From JAVBTT01 sp031556035 (GTDB lineage Bacteria; Bacillota; Clostridia; Oscillospirales; UBA929): a DNA stretch of 64,000 nt. The notes under the pieces are model-generated. The model was not told the origin of the DNA and made no database searches. It worked only from the letters and a program-made list of their open reading frames with translations. The position numbers and the translations under genes were made by a program. The DNA is taken from the NCBI GenBank assembly GCA_031556035.1, contig JAVBTT010000011.1, positions 1 to 64,000 of the forward strand. Direction: 5' to 3'. This document shows positions 8,724 through 17,663 of the stretch, in pieces; the first letter of the stretch is position 1; the number at the start of each line of letters is the position of its first letter.

Positions 8724-9971
8724 TCACAACTCCTGCAAATATCTCCTCACCATATCCAGCGCGGTATTGCAGGCCATTTGGCGCACCCGGTGGCGCTCGT
8801 CCCCGAAATTGCCGGATTTCACGAGCGTCCGTCCCTCCGCCGCGTCGTGCAGCGCCAGGCACACCGTCCCGACCGGCACGTCCGAGCCGTCCCCTCCGGG
8901 GCCCGCCAGCCCCGTGACGCTGACGCCGAGCGTCGCCCCCGTCACCCGGCAAACGCTCTCGGCCATGGCCCGCGCGGTCGCCTCGGACACAACCCCGTCG
9001 CACCTCAGCGCCTCGGGGCTTATGCCCAGCAGAGAGGTCTTTAGGGCTGTCTGATAGACGCACACCCCGCCGGCGAAGGTCTTCGACGCCCCGGGAATGG
9101 AGGTCAGCCGCGCCGCGATCATACCCCCCGTGCAGCTCTCCGCGACCGCGAGGGTGCGCCTTTTTTCGCGCAGCAGCATGTGCGCCAGCTCCTCCAGGCT
9201 CTCCACGTCGACCCCGTACACGACGTCGCCCATGATCTCAAGGATATCGGCGACAAGCGGCTCCGTGAGAGCGCAGGCTTCGTCAAGCGTTGGCGCGGAG
9301 GCTGTCACTCTCAGAAGCACCTCGCCGTCCTTCGCGTAGGGCGCGACGGTGGGGTTCTCAGCCGCCTCCATAATCGCGCGCAGCTTCTGCTCGACGGCTG
9401 ACTCTCCCATCCCGAATACGCGGATGTTGCGGGACACGAGCACGTTCTCGCTCAGAGCCGCCAGATAGGGCATCGCGCAGTCCCTGAACATGGGGCGGCA
9501 CTCACGGGGCGGCCCCGGGAGTATGATCACATGCTTGCCTCTGGCGAAGAACGCGCAGCCAGGCGCGGTGCCCCAGTCGTTCTCCAGCGCGGCGCTGCCC
9601 TCCGGCAAAAACGCCTGCTTGCGGTTGTTCTCGGTCAGCGGGCGGCCGATCTGGGTGAAAAACGCCTCTATGCGCCTCCAGGTGGGCTCATGCGGCAGCA
9701 GCCGGAGTCCAAAGGCCTCGGCCACCGTCTCCCTGGTAATGTCGTCGTAGGTCGGCCCGAGGCCGCCGGTTGTTATTATAATGTCGGCGCGGGAGATTGC
9801 GGTCTCAAGCGCGGCGGTCAGGCGGTCGTGGTTATCGCCCACCGTCGTGTGGTAGTAGCAGTTTATGCCGAGCTCGCTCAGGCCCTGAGAGATGTCCTGC
9901 GCGTCGGTGTTGGCGATATTCCCGAGCAGCAGCTCGGTGCCCACCGCGATTATTTCAGCGATAAGAGGCAA
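8724..9971 (-). CDS. cinA: CinA family nicotinamide-nucleotide amidohydrolase
   Basis: 415 residues. The N-terminal MoaB-like domain (AEIIAVGTELLLGNIANTDA, GGLGPTYDDITRE) is the COG1058 ADP-ribose pyrophosphatase half. The C-terminal PncC domain (about 255-415) has VAESCTGGMIAARLTSIPGASK, with the catalytic Ser of the NMN deamidase, and GLAGPGGDGSDVPVGTV. It recycles pyridine nucleotides; in some species it is also competence-induced. The start is TTG at 9971 behind GGTGAGG, overlapping the 3' end of thiI by 17 bp, so translation is probably coupled. No recA follows, unlike many genomes. Confidence 0.93.
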   Translation of the reverse strand: MPLIAEIIAVGTELLLGNIANTDAQDISQGLSELGINCYYHTTVGDNHDRLTAALETAISRADIIITTGGLGPTYDDITRETVAEAFGLRLLPHEPTWRRIEAFFTQIGRPLTENNRKQAFLPEGSAALENDWGTAPGCAFFARGKHVIILPGPPRECRPMFRDCAMPYLAALSENVLVSRNIRVFGMGESAVEQKLRAIMEAAENPTVAPYAKDGEVLLRVTASAPTLDEACALTEPLVADILEIMGDVVYGVDVESLEELAHMLLREKRRTLAVAESCTGGMIAARLTSIPGASKTFAGGVCVYQTALKTSLLGISPEALRCDGVVSEATARAMAESVCRVTGATLGVSVTGLAGPGGDGSDVPVGTVCLALHDAAEGRTLVKSGNFGDERHRVRQMACNTALDMVRRYLQEL

Positions 9972-11136
9972 ACGGCCTCACCTCTGTCCATTCAAGATTT
10001 TCAAGGGCTTCGTTCTCAAGCGTAGCCCAGTCCACGCCCTTCTCGGCGGTTTCCACATCCGGGAGTCTCGGCTTCGTCTTGGGGTGGCGCGGGGTAAACA
10101 CGGTGCAGCAGTCCTCAAAGGGCAGTATGGAGGTCTCGAACGTCCCGATTTTCCTCGCCGTGGCTACCACCTCATCCTTGTCCATCCCGACAAGGGGGCG
10201 GAAGATCGGCATATCCAGCACCGCTCCGGTGCAGGCCATGGCCTCCATGGTCTGGGACGCCACCTGACCCAGACTCTCGCCCGAGACAATCGCGCCGCAT
10301 TTGTTTTTCAATGCGATTTTCTGCGTTATGCGGCACATGCTGCGCCTCATAATAAGTGTGAAATAGTCCTCCGGACAGTTTTTGCGAATGCTCTCCTGTA
10401 TCGCTGTGAAGGGTACTATACAGACCCTCAGCGGGCCGGTGTAGCCCGCCAGTATCCCCGCCAGCTTCAGCACCTTGTCCCTGGCCTCATTGGAGGTATA
10501 GGGATAGCTGAAAAAGTGCACCGGCAGCAGCTCCATCCCACGCCGCGCCATCCTCCAGCCGGCCACCGGGGAATCTATCCCTCCCGACAGCAGCAGCGCC
10601 GCGCGGCCGGACATGCCCGGCGGTAGCCCTCCGGCTCCGGGAGACGGCGCGGGGTGCACATAGGCAAAGCTCTCCCTCACCTCAACCCAGACGGTGCATT
10701 CCGGCTTGTGGACGTCCACCGTCAGATGCGGCATGGCCCCGAGTATGTCGCCCCCAACCTCTGAGCATATTTGCGGGGAGGTCATCGGGAAGCGTTTGTC
10801 CGCGCGGCGCGCCTCGACCTTGAAGGTTCTCGCGGCACCCAGCTCCGGCAGCGAGAGCGCGGCGCGTGAAATGGCCGGATGGGATTTCTCCGTCTCCAGA
10901 GCTCTGCAAATTGCCGCGAGGCCGAACACGCGCGAGCAGGCCTCAAACGCGGCTTCCATGTCGGGCGCCACGTCCAGGGGCTCGACGTAGACGGTGGACT
11001 GCATTGAGCGAACCTCAAAGGCCCCGAGCGGGGCCAGATTTTTTTTGATGTTGTCAAGAAGCCTTTGCTCAAAGCGGGCTCTGTTGAGCCCCTTGAGCAC
11101 AAGCTCCCCCATTTTGAGCAGAATAACCTCGCGCAA
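9955..11136 (-). CDS. thiI: tRNA 4-thiouridine synthetase ThiI
   Basis: 393 residues when started at the TTG at 11136, which gives MREVILLKMGELVLKGLNR and lies 8 nt after GGAGG; the open frame extends 69 bp further upstream, but that part lacks family similarity. A ferredoxin-like and THUMP region (about 1-165) precedes the PP-loop ATPase motif LLSGGIDSPVAGW and GESLGQVASQT. There is no C-terminal rhodanese domain, as in the short Bacillus-type enzyme, so sulfur must come from a separate cysteine desulfurase. Acts on U8 of tRNA and possibly in thiamine thiazole synthesis. First gene of the thiI-cinA-lipoprotein run. Confidence 0.93.
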   Translation of the reverse strand: MREVILLKMGELVLKGLNRARFEQRLLDNIKKNLAPLGAFEVRSMQSTVYVEPLDVAPDMEAAFEACSRVFGLAAICRALETEKSHPAISRAALSLPELGAARTFKVEARRADKRFPMTSPQICSEVGGDILGAMPHLTVDVHKPECTVWVEVRESFAYVHPAPSPGAGGLPPGMSGRAALLLSGGIDSPVAGWRMARRGMELLPVHFFSYPYTSNEARDKVLKLAGILAGYTGPLRVCIVPFTAIQESIRKNCPEDYFTLIMRRSMCRITQKIALKNKCGAIVSGESLGQVASQTMEAMACTGAVLDMPIFRPLVGMDKDEVVATARKIGTFETSILPFEDCCTVFTPRHPKTKPRLPDVETAEKGVDWATLENEALENLEWTEVRPFASYR

Positions 11137-11225
11137 AAGAGCTTCCTCCGATCCTAGGGCAAAACCGTATTCAAGGATTATACTATTTTTTGCCCGCCCG
11201 CGCAATACGTGTATGACTTATATCA

Positions 11226-12389
11226 TTAAAACGGATTGCCTGTGTCCTCCGGTTTGATTGTGATTCCCCTTCGGTACAGCATACCCGAAACAATCGCGGT
11301 CGCGGGAACCGTCATTATCAGCCCAAGGCTTCCCGCCACCGCCTGGACAATCTCGGTGGCAAGCATTTCCCAGCTCAGCACATAGGTCACGGGCATGGAG
11401 TTGACGGCTAGCAGCAGTATCAGGTTCAGCGAGCCGCCGACATAGGCTAGAATCAGAGTATTGGACATTGTCCCCATTATGTCGCGCCCTATTTTCATGC
11501 CGGAGCGCACCAGTTCCATGGGTTTCATGTCCGTCTGTATGGCAAGCTCCTCCATTGACGTCGCGATTGAGATGGCCACGTCCATGGTTGCCCCCATCGC
11601 GCCGATGATGGTCGCGGCGAACAGCAGGCCCGCCATATCGAGGTTGGGGGCCTGAAACGCCAGCGAGGCCGAGTGCTCATCCACATAGCCCGTAAGCTTC
11701 ATGACAACCTGAGCGAGGCTGGACATAAGGCCGGCGGTCAGTATTCCTATCAGGCAGCCGAGGGCGGACGAAAAGGATTTGACTGAGAACCCGGCCACAA
11801 TGACCATTGTGACAAGAGTCACGGCTATGCACACCAGAATGGACGACCAGACGGGGCTTCCGCCCCCGGCCACATGAGGAAGGAAAATAAAGAATATCGC
11901 CGCGCAGGTGGCTATAAGGGCGACGAGCGCGCGCAGACCCTTCGAGCGCCCGAATATCAGCAGAGCCACCGCGAAAAGCGCCGCGAGAAAAACGAGCGGA
12001 TTTGTCCTGTCGACCTGGTCATAATAGGTCTTGATATTTCCGTCGGTATCCTCGCCGATGTACATGAACAGTCGGTCGCCGACGCCGACGGGCAGGGGCC
12101 TGTACGCCACGTTAGACTCTAAATGCTGCTCGCCCGTGAGTATGCCGCCTTTGAAATCGCCGTGCGTCAATTTAGCTTTGAATACAATGGTTCTCGTCGT
12201 GTACACTGCACCGCCTAAATCGTCGGTTGACGTCACGTCAGAGAGGATCTCGGTCACCCTCCCGCGCAGGAGCTCCTCCCTGCCCATAAGGATGCGCAGC
12301 TTGACGTCCGTGAGCTCTTCCGGGGGCTCGGACGCGCAGGAGGACAGCAGCATTATCACAAGAGTCATGAGAAAAATTAACCTTTTCAA
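11226..12389 (-). CDS. YibE/F family membrane protein
   Basis: About 387 residues from the TTG at 12389; an ATG 15 bp upstream is in frame, but AGGTG is best spaced for the TTG. The signal sequence MKRLIFLMTLVIMLLSSC carries a lipobox-like LSSC. An extracytoplasmic domain (about 20-130) is followed by seven or so membrane helices, beginning NPLVFLAALFAVALLIFG and including GATMDVAISIATSMEEL. This matches the YibE/F family. Its transport or regulatory role is not established. It is transcribed divergently from the ACT-butyrate kinase genes. Confidence 0.85.
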   Translation of the reverse strand: MKRLIFLMTLVIMLLSSCASEPPEELTDVKLRILMGREELLRGRVTEILSDVTSTDDLGGAVYTTRTIVFKAKLTHGDFKGGILTGEQHLESNVAYRPLPVGVGDRLFMYIGEDTDGNIKTYYDQVDRTNPLVFLAALFAVALLIFGRSKGLRALVALIATCAAIFFIFLPHVAGGGSPVWSSILVCIAVTLVTMVIVAGFSVKSFSSALGCLIGILTAGLMSSLAQVVMKLTGYVDEHSASLAFQAPNLDMAGLLFAATIIGAMGATMDVAISIATSMEELAIQTDMKPMELVRSGMKIGRDIMGTMSNTLILAYVGGSLNLILLLAVNSMPVTYVLSWEMLATEIVQAVAGSLGLIMTVPATAIVSGMLYRRGITIKPEDTGNPF

Positions 12390-12494
12390 AAACTTACACC
12401 TCATGTATACTGGAAATGCGGCGGTAATGCTTGTTTAATGAGACCGCCGAAGCGATAATCAGGTATGCTTTGCCATGCGAAAGGAGCTCTGCCA

Positions 12495-12758
12495 ATGAGA
12501 GAGGAACGGGAGTACACACTGACCCTTCTGGTCGACAACAACATGGGGGTTCTGACCAGAATAACAACCCAGATAAGGCGCGAGGGGCTGAATATCAAGA
12601 GGCTTGTTGTGGAGGAGACCGAAAACCCTGAGATATCAAAGCTCACGATGACGTTTTTATGCCTTAGGGGCTTCTATGGCGACGTCATAAAGCGCTTTTC
12701 ACAAATGAGCTGCGTCAGAGAGCTTACAGAAGAAACGCCCGGGGGTGGACAACAATGA
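12495..12758 (+). CDS. ACT-domain regulatory protein (IlvN/IlvM-like)
   Basis: 87 residues. EYTLTLLVDNNMGVLTRITTQIRREGLNI and RLVVEE form a single ACT domain like the one in acetolactate synthase small subunits. The C-terminal domain of a full IlvN/IlvH is absent, giving an IlvM-sized protein. AAGGAG lies 8 nt before the ATG at 12495. Its stop codon overlaps the start of butyrate kinase (ATGA), so the two are coupled. No acetolactate synthase large subunit is in the window. Ligand and partner are inferred to be amino acids and possibly the kinase; this is untested. Confidence 0.8.
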   Translation: MREEREYTLTLLVDNNMGVLTRITTQIRREGLNIKRLVVEETENPEISKLTMTFLCLRGFYGDVIKRFSQMSCVRELTEETPGGGQQ

Positions 12759-13825
12759 AAAAGTTCCGTATTTTAGCAATAAATCCCGGCTCCACCTCAA
12801 CCAAGGTCGCGGTTGTCGAGGATGAAAAACCGATGTTCGAGGAGGTAGTGCGGCATCCGCACGAGACCCTGGACCGCTTCGTACCAAACCAGATCGGCAT
12901 GAGACGCCAGGTCGTCATGGATATTCTGGACAGGCACGGAGTCGAAATAAAAACGCTGGACGCCGTGGTCGGCAGAGGCGGGCTCATACGACCGATTGAA
13001 AGCGGCACCTACGCCGTTTGTGACAGAATGCTGAAGGATCTGTCCGAGAGCACCGCAGTCTGCCACGCCTCATCGCTGGGGGCGCTTATCGCTCACCAGC
13101 TTGTCGAGGGAATGGATATCCCGTGCTATATCGTCGATCCCATCGTCGTAGACGAAGCCGAGCCGTACGCGAAGCTGACCGGGCTGCCGGGGCTTGAGCG
13201 CCAGAGCATCTTCCACGCGCTGAACCAAAAGGCGGTCGCGCGGCGCTGCGCGGCGGATATGGGTCAGGTATACGAGAACTGCCGGTTTGTGGTGGCCCAC
13301 ATGGGCGGAGGCATATCGGTCGGCGCGCACCGGTACGGGCGCGTTATAGACGTAAATGACGCCCTGGCGGGCGAGGGGCCGTTCTCACCAGAACGAACCG
13401 GCGGCCTTCCCGCGTCCGAGTTAATAAAGCTCTGCTTTTCCGGGGATTACACCGAAAGCGAGCTCATCGAGATAGTGTCCGGGCGCGGGGGAATGCTGGC
13501 ATATCTCGGAACGAATGACCTGAAAGCCTGCGACAGGATGATAATGGAGGGCGACGAGTACGCCGACCTGGTGCTCAAGAGCATGGCTTATCAGGTTTCC
13601 AAGGAAATAGGCGCGATGGTGGCGGCGCTGGAGGGCCGGGTCGACGCCATCATACTGACGGGCGGCCTGGCATGGTCAAACCGCTTCACCGGAAACATAA
13701 AGCAGCATGTCAGCCTGATAGCCCCGGTCAAGACGTATCCGGGCGAGGAGGAGATGCGCTCGATGGTCGAGGGGGTGCTGAGGGTACTGCGCGGTCAGGA
13801 GCGCGCGAAGGACTATCTGGCGTAA
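12755..13825 (+). CDS. buk: Butyrate kinase
   Basis: 356 residues of the acetate/butyrate kinase branch of the ASKHA superfamily. ILAINPGSTSTKVAVVEDE is the N-terminal phosphate-binding motif, VVAHMGGGISVGAH the second, and DAIILTGGLAWSNRF the C-terminal one. The length and the HASSLGALIAHQL segment favour butyrate over acetate kinase. It interconverts butyryl phosphate and ADP with butyrate and ATP, or does the same with branched-chain acyl phosphates. No phosphotransbutyrylase gene is adjacent. It is translationally coupled to the ACT protein and followed by a HAD phosphatase. Confidence 0.92.
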   Translation: MKKFRILAINPGSTSTKVAVVEDEKPMFEEVVRHPHETLDRFVPNQIGMRRQVVMDILDRHGVEIKTLDAVVGRGGLIRPIESGTYAVCDRMLKDLSESTAVCHASSLGALIAHQLVEGMDIPCYIVDPIVVDEAEPYAKLTGLPGLERQSIFHALNQKAVARRCAADMGQVYENCRFVVAHMGGGISVGAHRYGRVIDVNDALAGEGPFSPERTGGLPASELIKLCFSGDYTESELIEIVSGRGGMLAYLGTNDLKACDRMIMEGDEYADLVLKSMAYQVSKEIGAMVAALEGRVDAIILTGGLAWSNRFTGNIKQHVSLIAPVKTYPGEEEMRSMVEGVLRVLRGQERAKDYLA

Positions 13826-13887
13826 TGCCGGGATTATTTCACCGCTCCCCGCCCACGGAAGGGAGCGGTGGCTTGGGAGGCAATCAA

Positions 13888-14565
13888 TTGAAAGCTGTGC
13901 TTTTCGACATGGACGGCGTGCTGGTTGACAGCGAGCCGGTTATAACCGAGGCCTGCGTCAGAGCGCTGGCAGATATAGGCATTATGGCCTCGCACGAAGA
14001 TTTCAAGCCGTTTACCGGTATGGGCGAGGACAGATTTATCGGCGGCGTAATGGAAAAATACGGGCGCGAATATGACGCCTCGCTCAAAAAAGCAGCCTAC
14101 GCCATATATATTGATATAGTTGACGAGCGGATAGGGCGCTATCCCGGAGCCCGGCAGTGCGTCGAAAGGCTTTTGGAGAAAGGCTGCCGGACTGCCGTGG
14201 CCAGCGCCGCGGACCTGATCAAGGTTGAGGCGAATCTTCGCGCCGCGGGTCTGCCGCGCGAGCTTTTCGGCGCTGTGCTCTCCGCCGAGGATGTGGCAAA
14301 CAGGAAGCCCGCGCCCGATATATTTCTCAAGGCGGCGGAAAAGCTCGGGGTTCCGCCGGAGGACTGCGTTGTGGTTGAGGACGCGCTTTCGGGACTGAGG
14401 GCTGCGAAGGCCGCCGGCGCGCGCTGCGTGTGCGTCACTACCTCCTTTGACGCCAAGACGCTGACGGACGCCGGAGCTGACGCCGTCTGCGCCGACATTT
14501 CGGAGGTTGCGGACGCGGTGGAGCGGCTGCTTATACAAATACCTGCAGGTTTTAACATTAGATGA
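13888..14565 (+). CDS. HAD-family phosphatase / beta-phosphoglucomutase-like
   Basis: 225 residues. LKAVLFDMDGVLVDSEP holds the DxD nucleophile motif I, VASAA motif II, RKPAPDIFLKAAEKLGV the motif III Lys, and VVVEDALSGLRAAKAAGARC motif IV. The helical cap sits between motifs I and II (C1 cap, subfamily I), as in beta-phosphoglucomutases and phosphoglycolate-type phosphatases. The substrate cannot be assigned. The start taken is TTG at 13888 after GGGAGG; the frame extends upstream into butyrate kinase. The 62-bp gap suggests cotranscription with buk. Confidence 0.85.
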   Translation: MKAVLFDMDGVLVDSEPVITEACVRALADIGIMASHEDFKPFTGMGEDRFIGGVMEKYGREYDASLKKAAYAIYIDIVDERIGRYPGARQCVERLLEKGCRTAVASAADLIKVEANLRAAGLPRELFGAVLSAEDVANRKPAPDIFLKAAEKLGVPPEDCVVVEDALSGLRAAKAAGARCVCVTTSFDAKTLTDAGADAVCADISEVADAVERLLIQIPAGFNIR

Positions 14566-14568
14566 GCA

Positions 14569-15330
14569 TTATATTCTGACAGGCACACCCCGGGCTTTCA
14601 GGTATTCCTTGACCTGCATAATGGTAAGCTCATTATAGTGAAAGAGAGACGCGGCCAGCACCGCGTCCGCTCCGCCATCTGCGATCGCGTCGTAGAAGTG
14701 CACCAGCTTTCCGGCTCCGCCGGAGGCGATCAGCGGTATGCCGAGATTTTTTCCAACCGTGCGCAAAAGTTCCGTGTCAAAGCCGTCCTTTGTTCCGTCC
14801 GCGTCCATTGAGGTGAGCAGAATTTCCCCGGCGCCGAGGCTCTCCGCCTCATGCGCCCACTGAGCGGCGTCGATTCCCGTCGGCACCCTGCCGCCATTAA
14901 GATAGACCTCATAGCGTCCCGTCTCCTCAACGCGCTTGGCGTCGATAGCCAGCACGACGCACTGACTGCCAAAGCGACTGGCCGCTTCGGATATAAGCGC
15001 GGGATTCCGAACGGCGGCTGAGTTCACTGAAATTTTATCGGCACCAGCCTGGAGAAGGGCGGCGAAGTCCTCGGTAGTTCGCACTCCTCCGCCAACGGTC
15101 AAAGGTATGAACACCTGCTCGGAAACCCTGCGAACCATATCAATCACGGTGGGTCGGTTTTCGTTGCTGGCGGTTATATCCAGGAAAACAAGCTCATCCG
15201 CCCCTGCTTTGTCATACGCCGCGGCGCACTGCACCGGGTCGCCCGCGTCTCTAAGATCCACAAAATTGATGCCCTTGACCACCCTGCCATCCTTAATGTC
15301 GAGACACGGTATTACTCGTTTTGCCAACAT
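14569..15330 (-). CDS. hisF: Imidazole glycerol phosphate synthase, cyclase subunit HisF
   Basis: About 253 residues. LAKRVIPCLDIKDGRVVKG has the first catalytic Asp, and LLTSMDADGTKDGFD has the second. GGGVRT and IASGGAGK are the phosphate-binding loops of this (beta/alpha)8 barrel. It forms imidazole glycerol phosphate and AICAR from PRFAR and ammonia delivered by HisH. The ATG at 15330 overlaps the hisH stop (TGATG); a TTG immediately upstream is also possible. The other his genes are not in the window. Confidence 0.94.
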   Translation of the reverse strand: MLAKRVIPCLDIKDGRVVKGINFVDLRDAGDPVQCAAAYDKAGADELVFLDITASNENRPTVIDMVRRVSEQVFIPLTVGGGVRTTEDFAALLQAGADKISVNSAAVRNPALISEAASRFGSQCVVLAIDAKRVEETGRYEVYLNGGRVPTGIDAAQWAHEAESLGAGEILLTSMDADGTKDGFDTELLRTVGKNLGIPLIASGGAGKLVHFYDAIADGGADAVLAASLFHYNELTIMQVKEYLKARGVPVRI

Positions 15331-15941
15331 CAAAAATCCCCCGCAATTCTTAAAAAATTCTCAAGCAGCCGGAGTCCGGCCGCGCCGCTTTTTTCAGGGT
15401 GGAACTGCACAGCGAATATATTCTCTTTCTCGAGCGCGGAGTCGAACTCTATGCCGTAATATGATTTGGAACAAATTGCGCACGAATCGGTAACGGAGCA
15501 GTAATAGCTATGAACAAAATAAAAATATGAGTTTGTGGGCAGGTTGGAGAACAACCTGCTTTTCTCATTTGCGATAACAAGATTATGGCCTATTTGCGGT
15601 ACTTTCAGGCGATTCTCAAATCTTAGAACATCCCCATCCATTACTCCTAGCCCAATGCGCTCCGGAGATTCTCTACTTTGGGAAAAAAGCAGTTGCATCC
15701 CCAAACATATGCCCAGCAAGGGTTTCCCGGATTCGGCGAAGCTCTTTATGGCGTCGTACATCCCATTTTTGCGCATAACGTCGGAAGCGTGACCGAACGC
15801 CCCGACCCCTGGCAGGACAGCTGCACAGGCCCCATTTAAAGCGTCGGGATCCTCCGCAACAAAGGTATCAGCCCCAAGATACGCAAAAGCCCGTTTTACG
15901 CTTGCGATATTTCCTGCTCCATAGTCTATAATTGCGGTCAT
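15330..15941 (-). CDS. hisH: Imidazole glycerol phosphate synthase, glutaminase subunit HisH
   Basis: 203 residues of class I glutamine amidotransferase. The triad is Cys79 (GICLGMQ), His181 and Glu183 (FHPEKS); PGVGAFGHA is the oxyanion region. The segment that usually reads KxPHMGWN, near the HisF interface, reads KVPQIGHN here (Gln116, His119). The middle of the gene is AT-richer than hisF. It is coupled on both sides: ATGA overlap with the upstream TIM-barrel gene and TGATG overlap with hisF. Confidence 0.93.
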   Translation of the reverse strand: MTAIIDYGAGNIASVKRAFAYLGADTFVAEDPDALNGACAAVLPGVGAFGHASDVMRKNGMYDAIKSFAESGKPLLGICLGMQLLFSQSRESPERIGLGVMDGDVLRFENRLKVPQIGHNLVIANEKSRLFSNLPTNSYFYFVHSYYCSVTDSCAICSKSYYGIEFDSALEKENIFAVQFHPEKSGAAGLRLLENFLRIAGDF

Positions 15942-16615
15942 ATTATCTTCTCTCCCGCGTGATTTGTGCGGTATTTATCCATGCTGATTCTGAAAAGCTC
16001 CGCGCTTGTGGGCGGTGTCCACGTTATTGCGTTCGCCCCGGCGTCTATTGTCCTCTGTATGTCCGCATCCGTCCGCCCTCCCGTGGCGATAATCGCAAGC
16101 TCGGGGAACCTTGCGCGGATCGAGGCGACTATTTCAGGGGTTTTCGCCGCTCCAGAAACATTTATCATGTCCGCGCCCGCTTCCAGTCTGCCCTGTATAT
16201 CGGTATCAAGGGTGACCACCGTGACCACCACTGGGATATCAACGCTCTTTTTAACCTTTGAAATAATATCATTTTCGGTGGGCGCGTTCACCACCACCCC
16301 TATGGCGCCGCGATAATCCGCGTCAACCGCCAGACTTACAACCCGCTCACCCTTTGTTACGCCGCCCCCGACCCCAGCGAAAACAGGCATGTCGGCTGAC
16401 ATCATAACCGCTTGTGTAATAACCGGCTGCGGGGTAAACGGGTATACGGCAATTACAGCGTCCGCGTTTATATTTTTTATTATGGCTACATCTGTGGAAA
16501 AAACCAGTGATTTAATGCGACGTCCAAATATCTTAATGCCAGACGCTTTTCGTGTAACCTCCGGAACCTCGATCATATGGCTGCGCAGAACACCCTTGTA
16601 TTCGGGAACATTCAT
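15938..16615 (-). CDS. TIM-barrel protein of unknown function, coupled to hisH
   Basis: 225 residues. The sequence alternates beta strands and helices: DAVIAVYPFTPQP, MPVFAGVGGGVTKG, IPVVVTVVTLD, AGADMINVSGAAK and LAIIATGGRTDADI, ending in INAITW-type loops. The Gly-rich GVGGG and TGGRTDADIQRTIDAGA loops look like phosphate-binding sites of a ribulose-phosphate-binding barrel, similar in style to HisA or ThiG, but it is not a recognisable HisA. It overlaps hisH by 4 bp and is first in a three-gene unit. A role linked to histidine or purine (AICAR) metabolism is only inferred from this. Confidence 0.65.
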   Translation of the reverse strand: MNVPEYKGVLRSHMIEVPEVTRKASGIKIFGRRIKSLVFSTDVAIIKNINADAVIAVYPFTPQPVITQAVMMSADMPVFAGVGGGVTKGERVVSLAVDADYRGAIGVVVNAPTENDIISKVKKSVDIPVVVTVVTLDTDIQGRLEAGADMINVSGAAKTPEIVASIRARFPELAIIATGGRTDADIQRTIDAGANAITWTPPTSAELFRISMDKYRTNHAGEKII

Positions 16616-17196
16616 GCGGGTCCCACCCTTTCACAGAAATTGCATATATATGCATCTTAAATATGAGAATGCTGAACCATGTAATATCGCGAAAGACAAT
16701 CTGAATGGGCAAATTCATATCAACGGCTATTGCAAAATCGACTTGCACATTAAAGTGCGTTGTCGACTGCTTGTCTGACTTTTAAAATCCAGGCATTATT
16801 TCACAGACGTTCCCCGGATCATCAATTTACTAAATCAAGCTTGAATATTTCCCAAATATGATAATTGTGTTGGCAGTTATCCGTCGAATTTCGACTGTAT
16901 TAGTGTTTTTTCAATTTGAAAGCAGTGGGTTAGTTGCTTACATGACTCAATGACAAATAAATTTGTCTTTAATATAATGGCTACAATTACAGTAATGGGA
17001 CAGTAAAAAGCAGAATATTTGACAATATAACAAAAACATCGACATTTCGTTGTCGTGCTATTCTGATTGCAAATGCTACGGAGAGCCACGTTGGTTCATT
17101 AGCTATCAGACGCACTTATTATTATAATATTGAATCTTTAGAATACATAAGTATACAATAATGCAAAAAAGCCCCTATTGTATATTTTAGCTGACC
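16616..17196. other. AT-rich intergenic stretch without convincing genes
   Basis: About 580 bp, much AT-richer than its neighbours. It holds the palindrome listed at 16641-16654, a small hairpin at 16739-16765 (CGAC-TT-GCAC pairing with GTGC-GTT-GTCG) and runs of A and T. Short open frames here have no strong ribosome binding site or recognisable sequence. It adjoins a decayed dehydrogenase gene, so it may be remnant or acquired DNA. Confidence 0.6.
16641..16654. promoter_or_regulatory. Perfect 14-bp palindrome upstream of the TIM-barrel/hisH/hisF unit
   Basis: TGCATATATATGCA lies 26-39 bp upstream of the ATG at 16615. Its position in the leader or promoter region makes it a candidate operator for the three-gene unit, but an AT-rich palindrome could also be chance. 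No convincing -35/-10 pair was found. Confidence 0.35.
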
Positions 17197-17592
17197 TCAG
17201 TTATTGACCACATTGATCGGGTTTCCACTGATGAAGGCGCGCAGGTTTTCGAGCGCCATGTCGATGAGCCGCGCCCTGCTCTCCCGTTAAGCCCATGCAA
17301 TATGAGGAGTAATTATGCAGTTTTTCGCGGTGAGCAGCGGGTTGTCCGGAAGTATGGGCTCAATGCAAACAACGTCTATCCCGGCGGCGTAAAGCTTGCC
17401 CGAATTGAGAGCGTCGGCGAGATCCTGTTCTACTACAAGGGGGCCGCGCGCGGTGTTTATCAGTATGGCGCCGTCCTTCATAAGAGCCAGCTCTGCGCAA
17501 AACGCCGCCTCCATTATAAACGCGCCGGCCGCTTTGCTCAAGCTTTTTTGAAAAAAACTTACCGATCCGACCGCCCAAAGACTTATGGACAT
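17197..17592 (-). pseudogene. Decayed D-isomer-specific 2-hydroxyacid dehydrogenase
   Basis: The minus strand encodes ALMKDGAILINTARGPLVVEQDL, GKLYAAGIDV and NCIITPHIAWA, the NAD-binding and catalytic C-terminal half of a glycerate/phosphoglycerate-type dehydrogenase. TAA at 17287-17289 then interrupts it. The same frame resumes as RESRARLIDMALENLRAFI to a natural stop at 17197-17199, so one nonsense change is visible. Upstream of about 17520 similarity is lost: the substrate-binding half and the first part of the Rossmann fold are missing. Confidence 0.8.
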
Positions 17593-17663
17593 TTCCGAGC
17601 TTTATGGTAATATGTATATAGTGTTTAATTGGTACCTCAATAATTAGAGAGGTGTTTCGCCTG

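Noticed and set aside
16877..17089. 70-codon minus-strand open frame in the AT-rich gap
   Set aside because: Poor ribosome binding site and no recognisable features; AT-rich chance frame.
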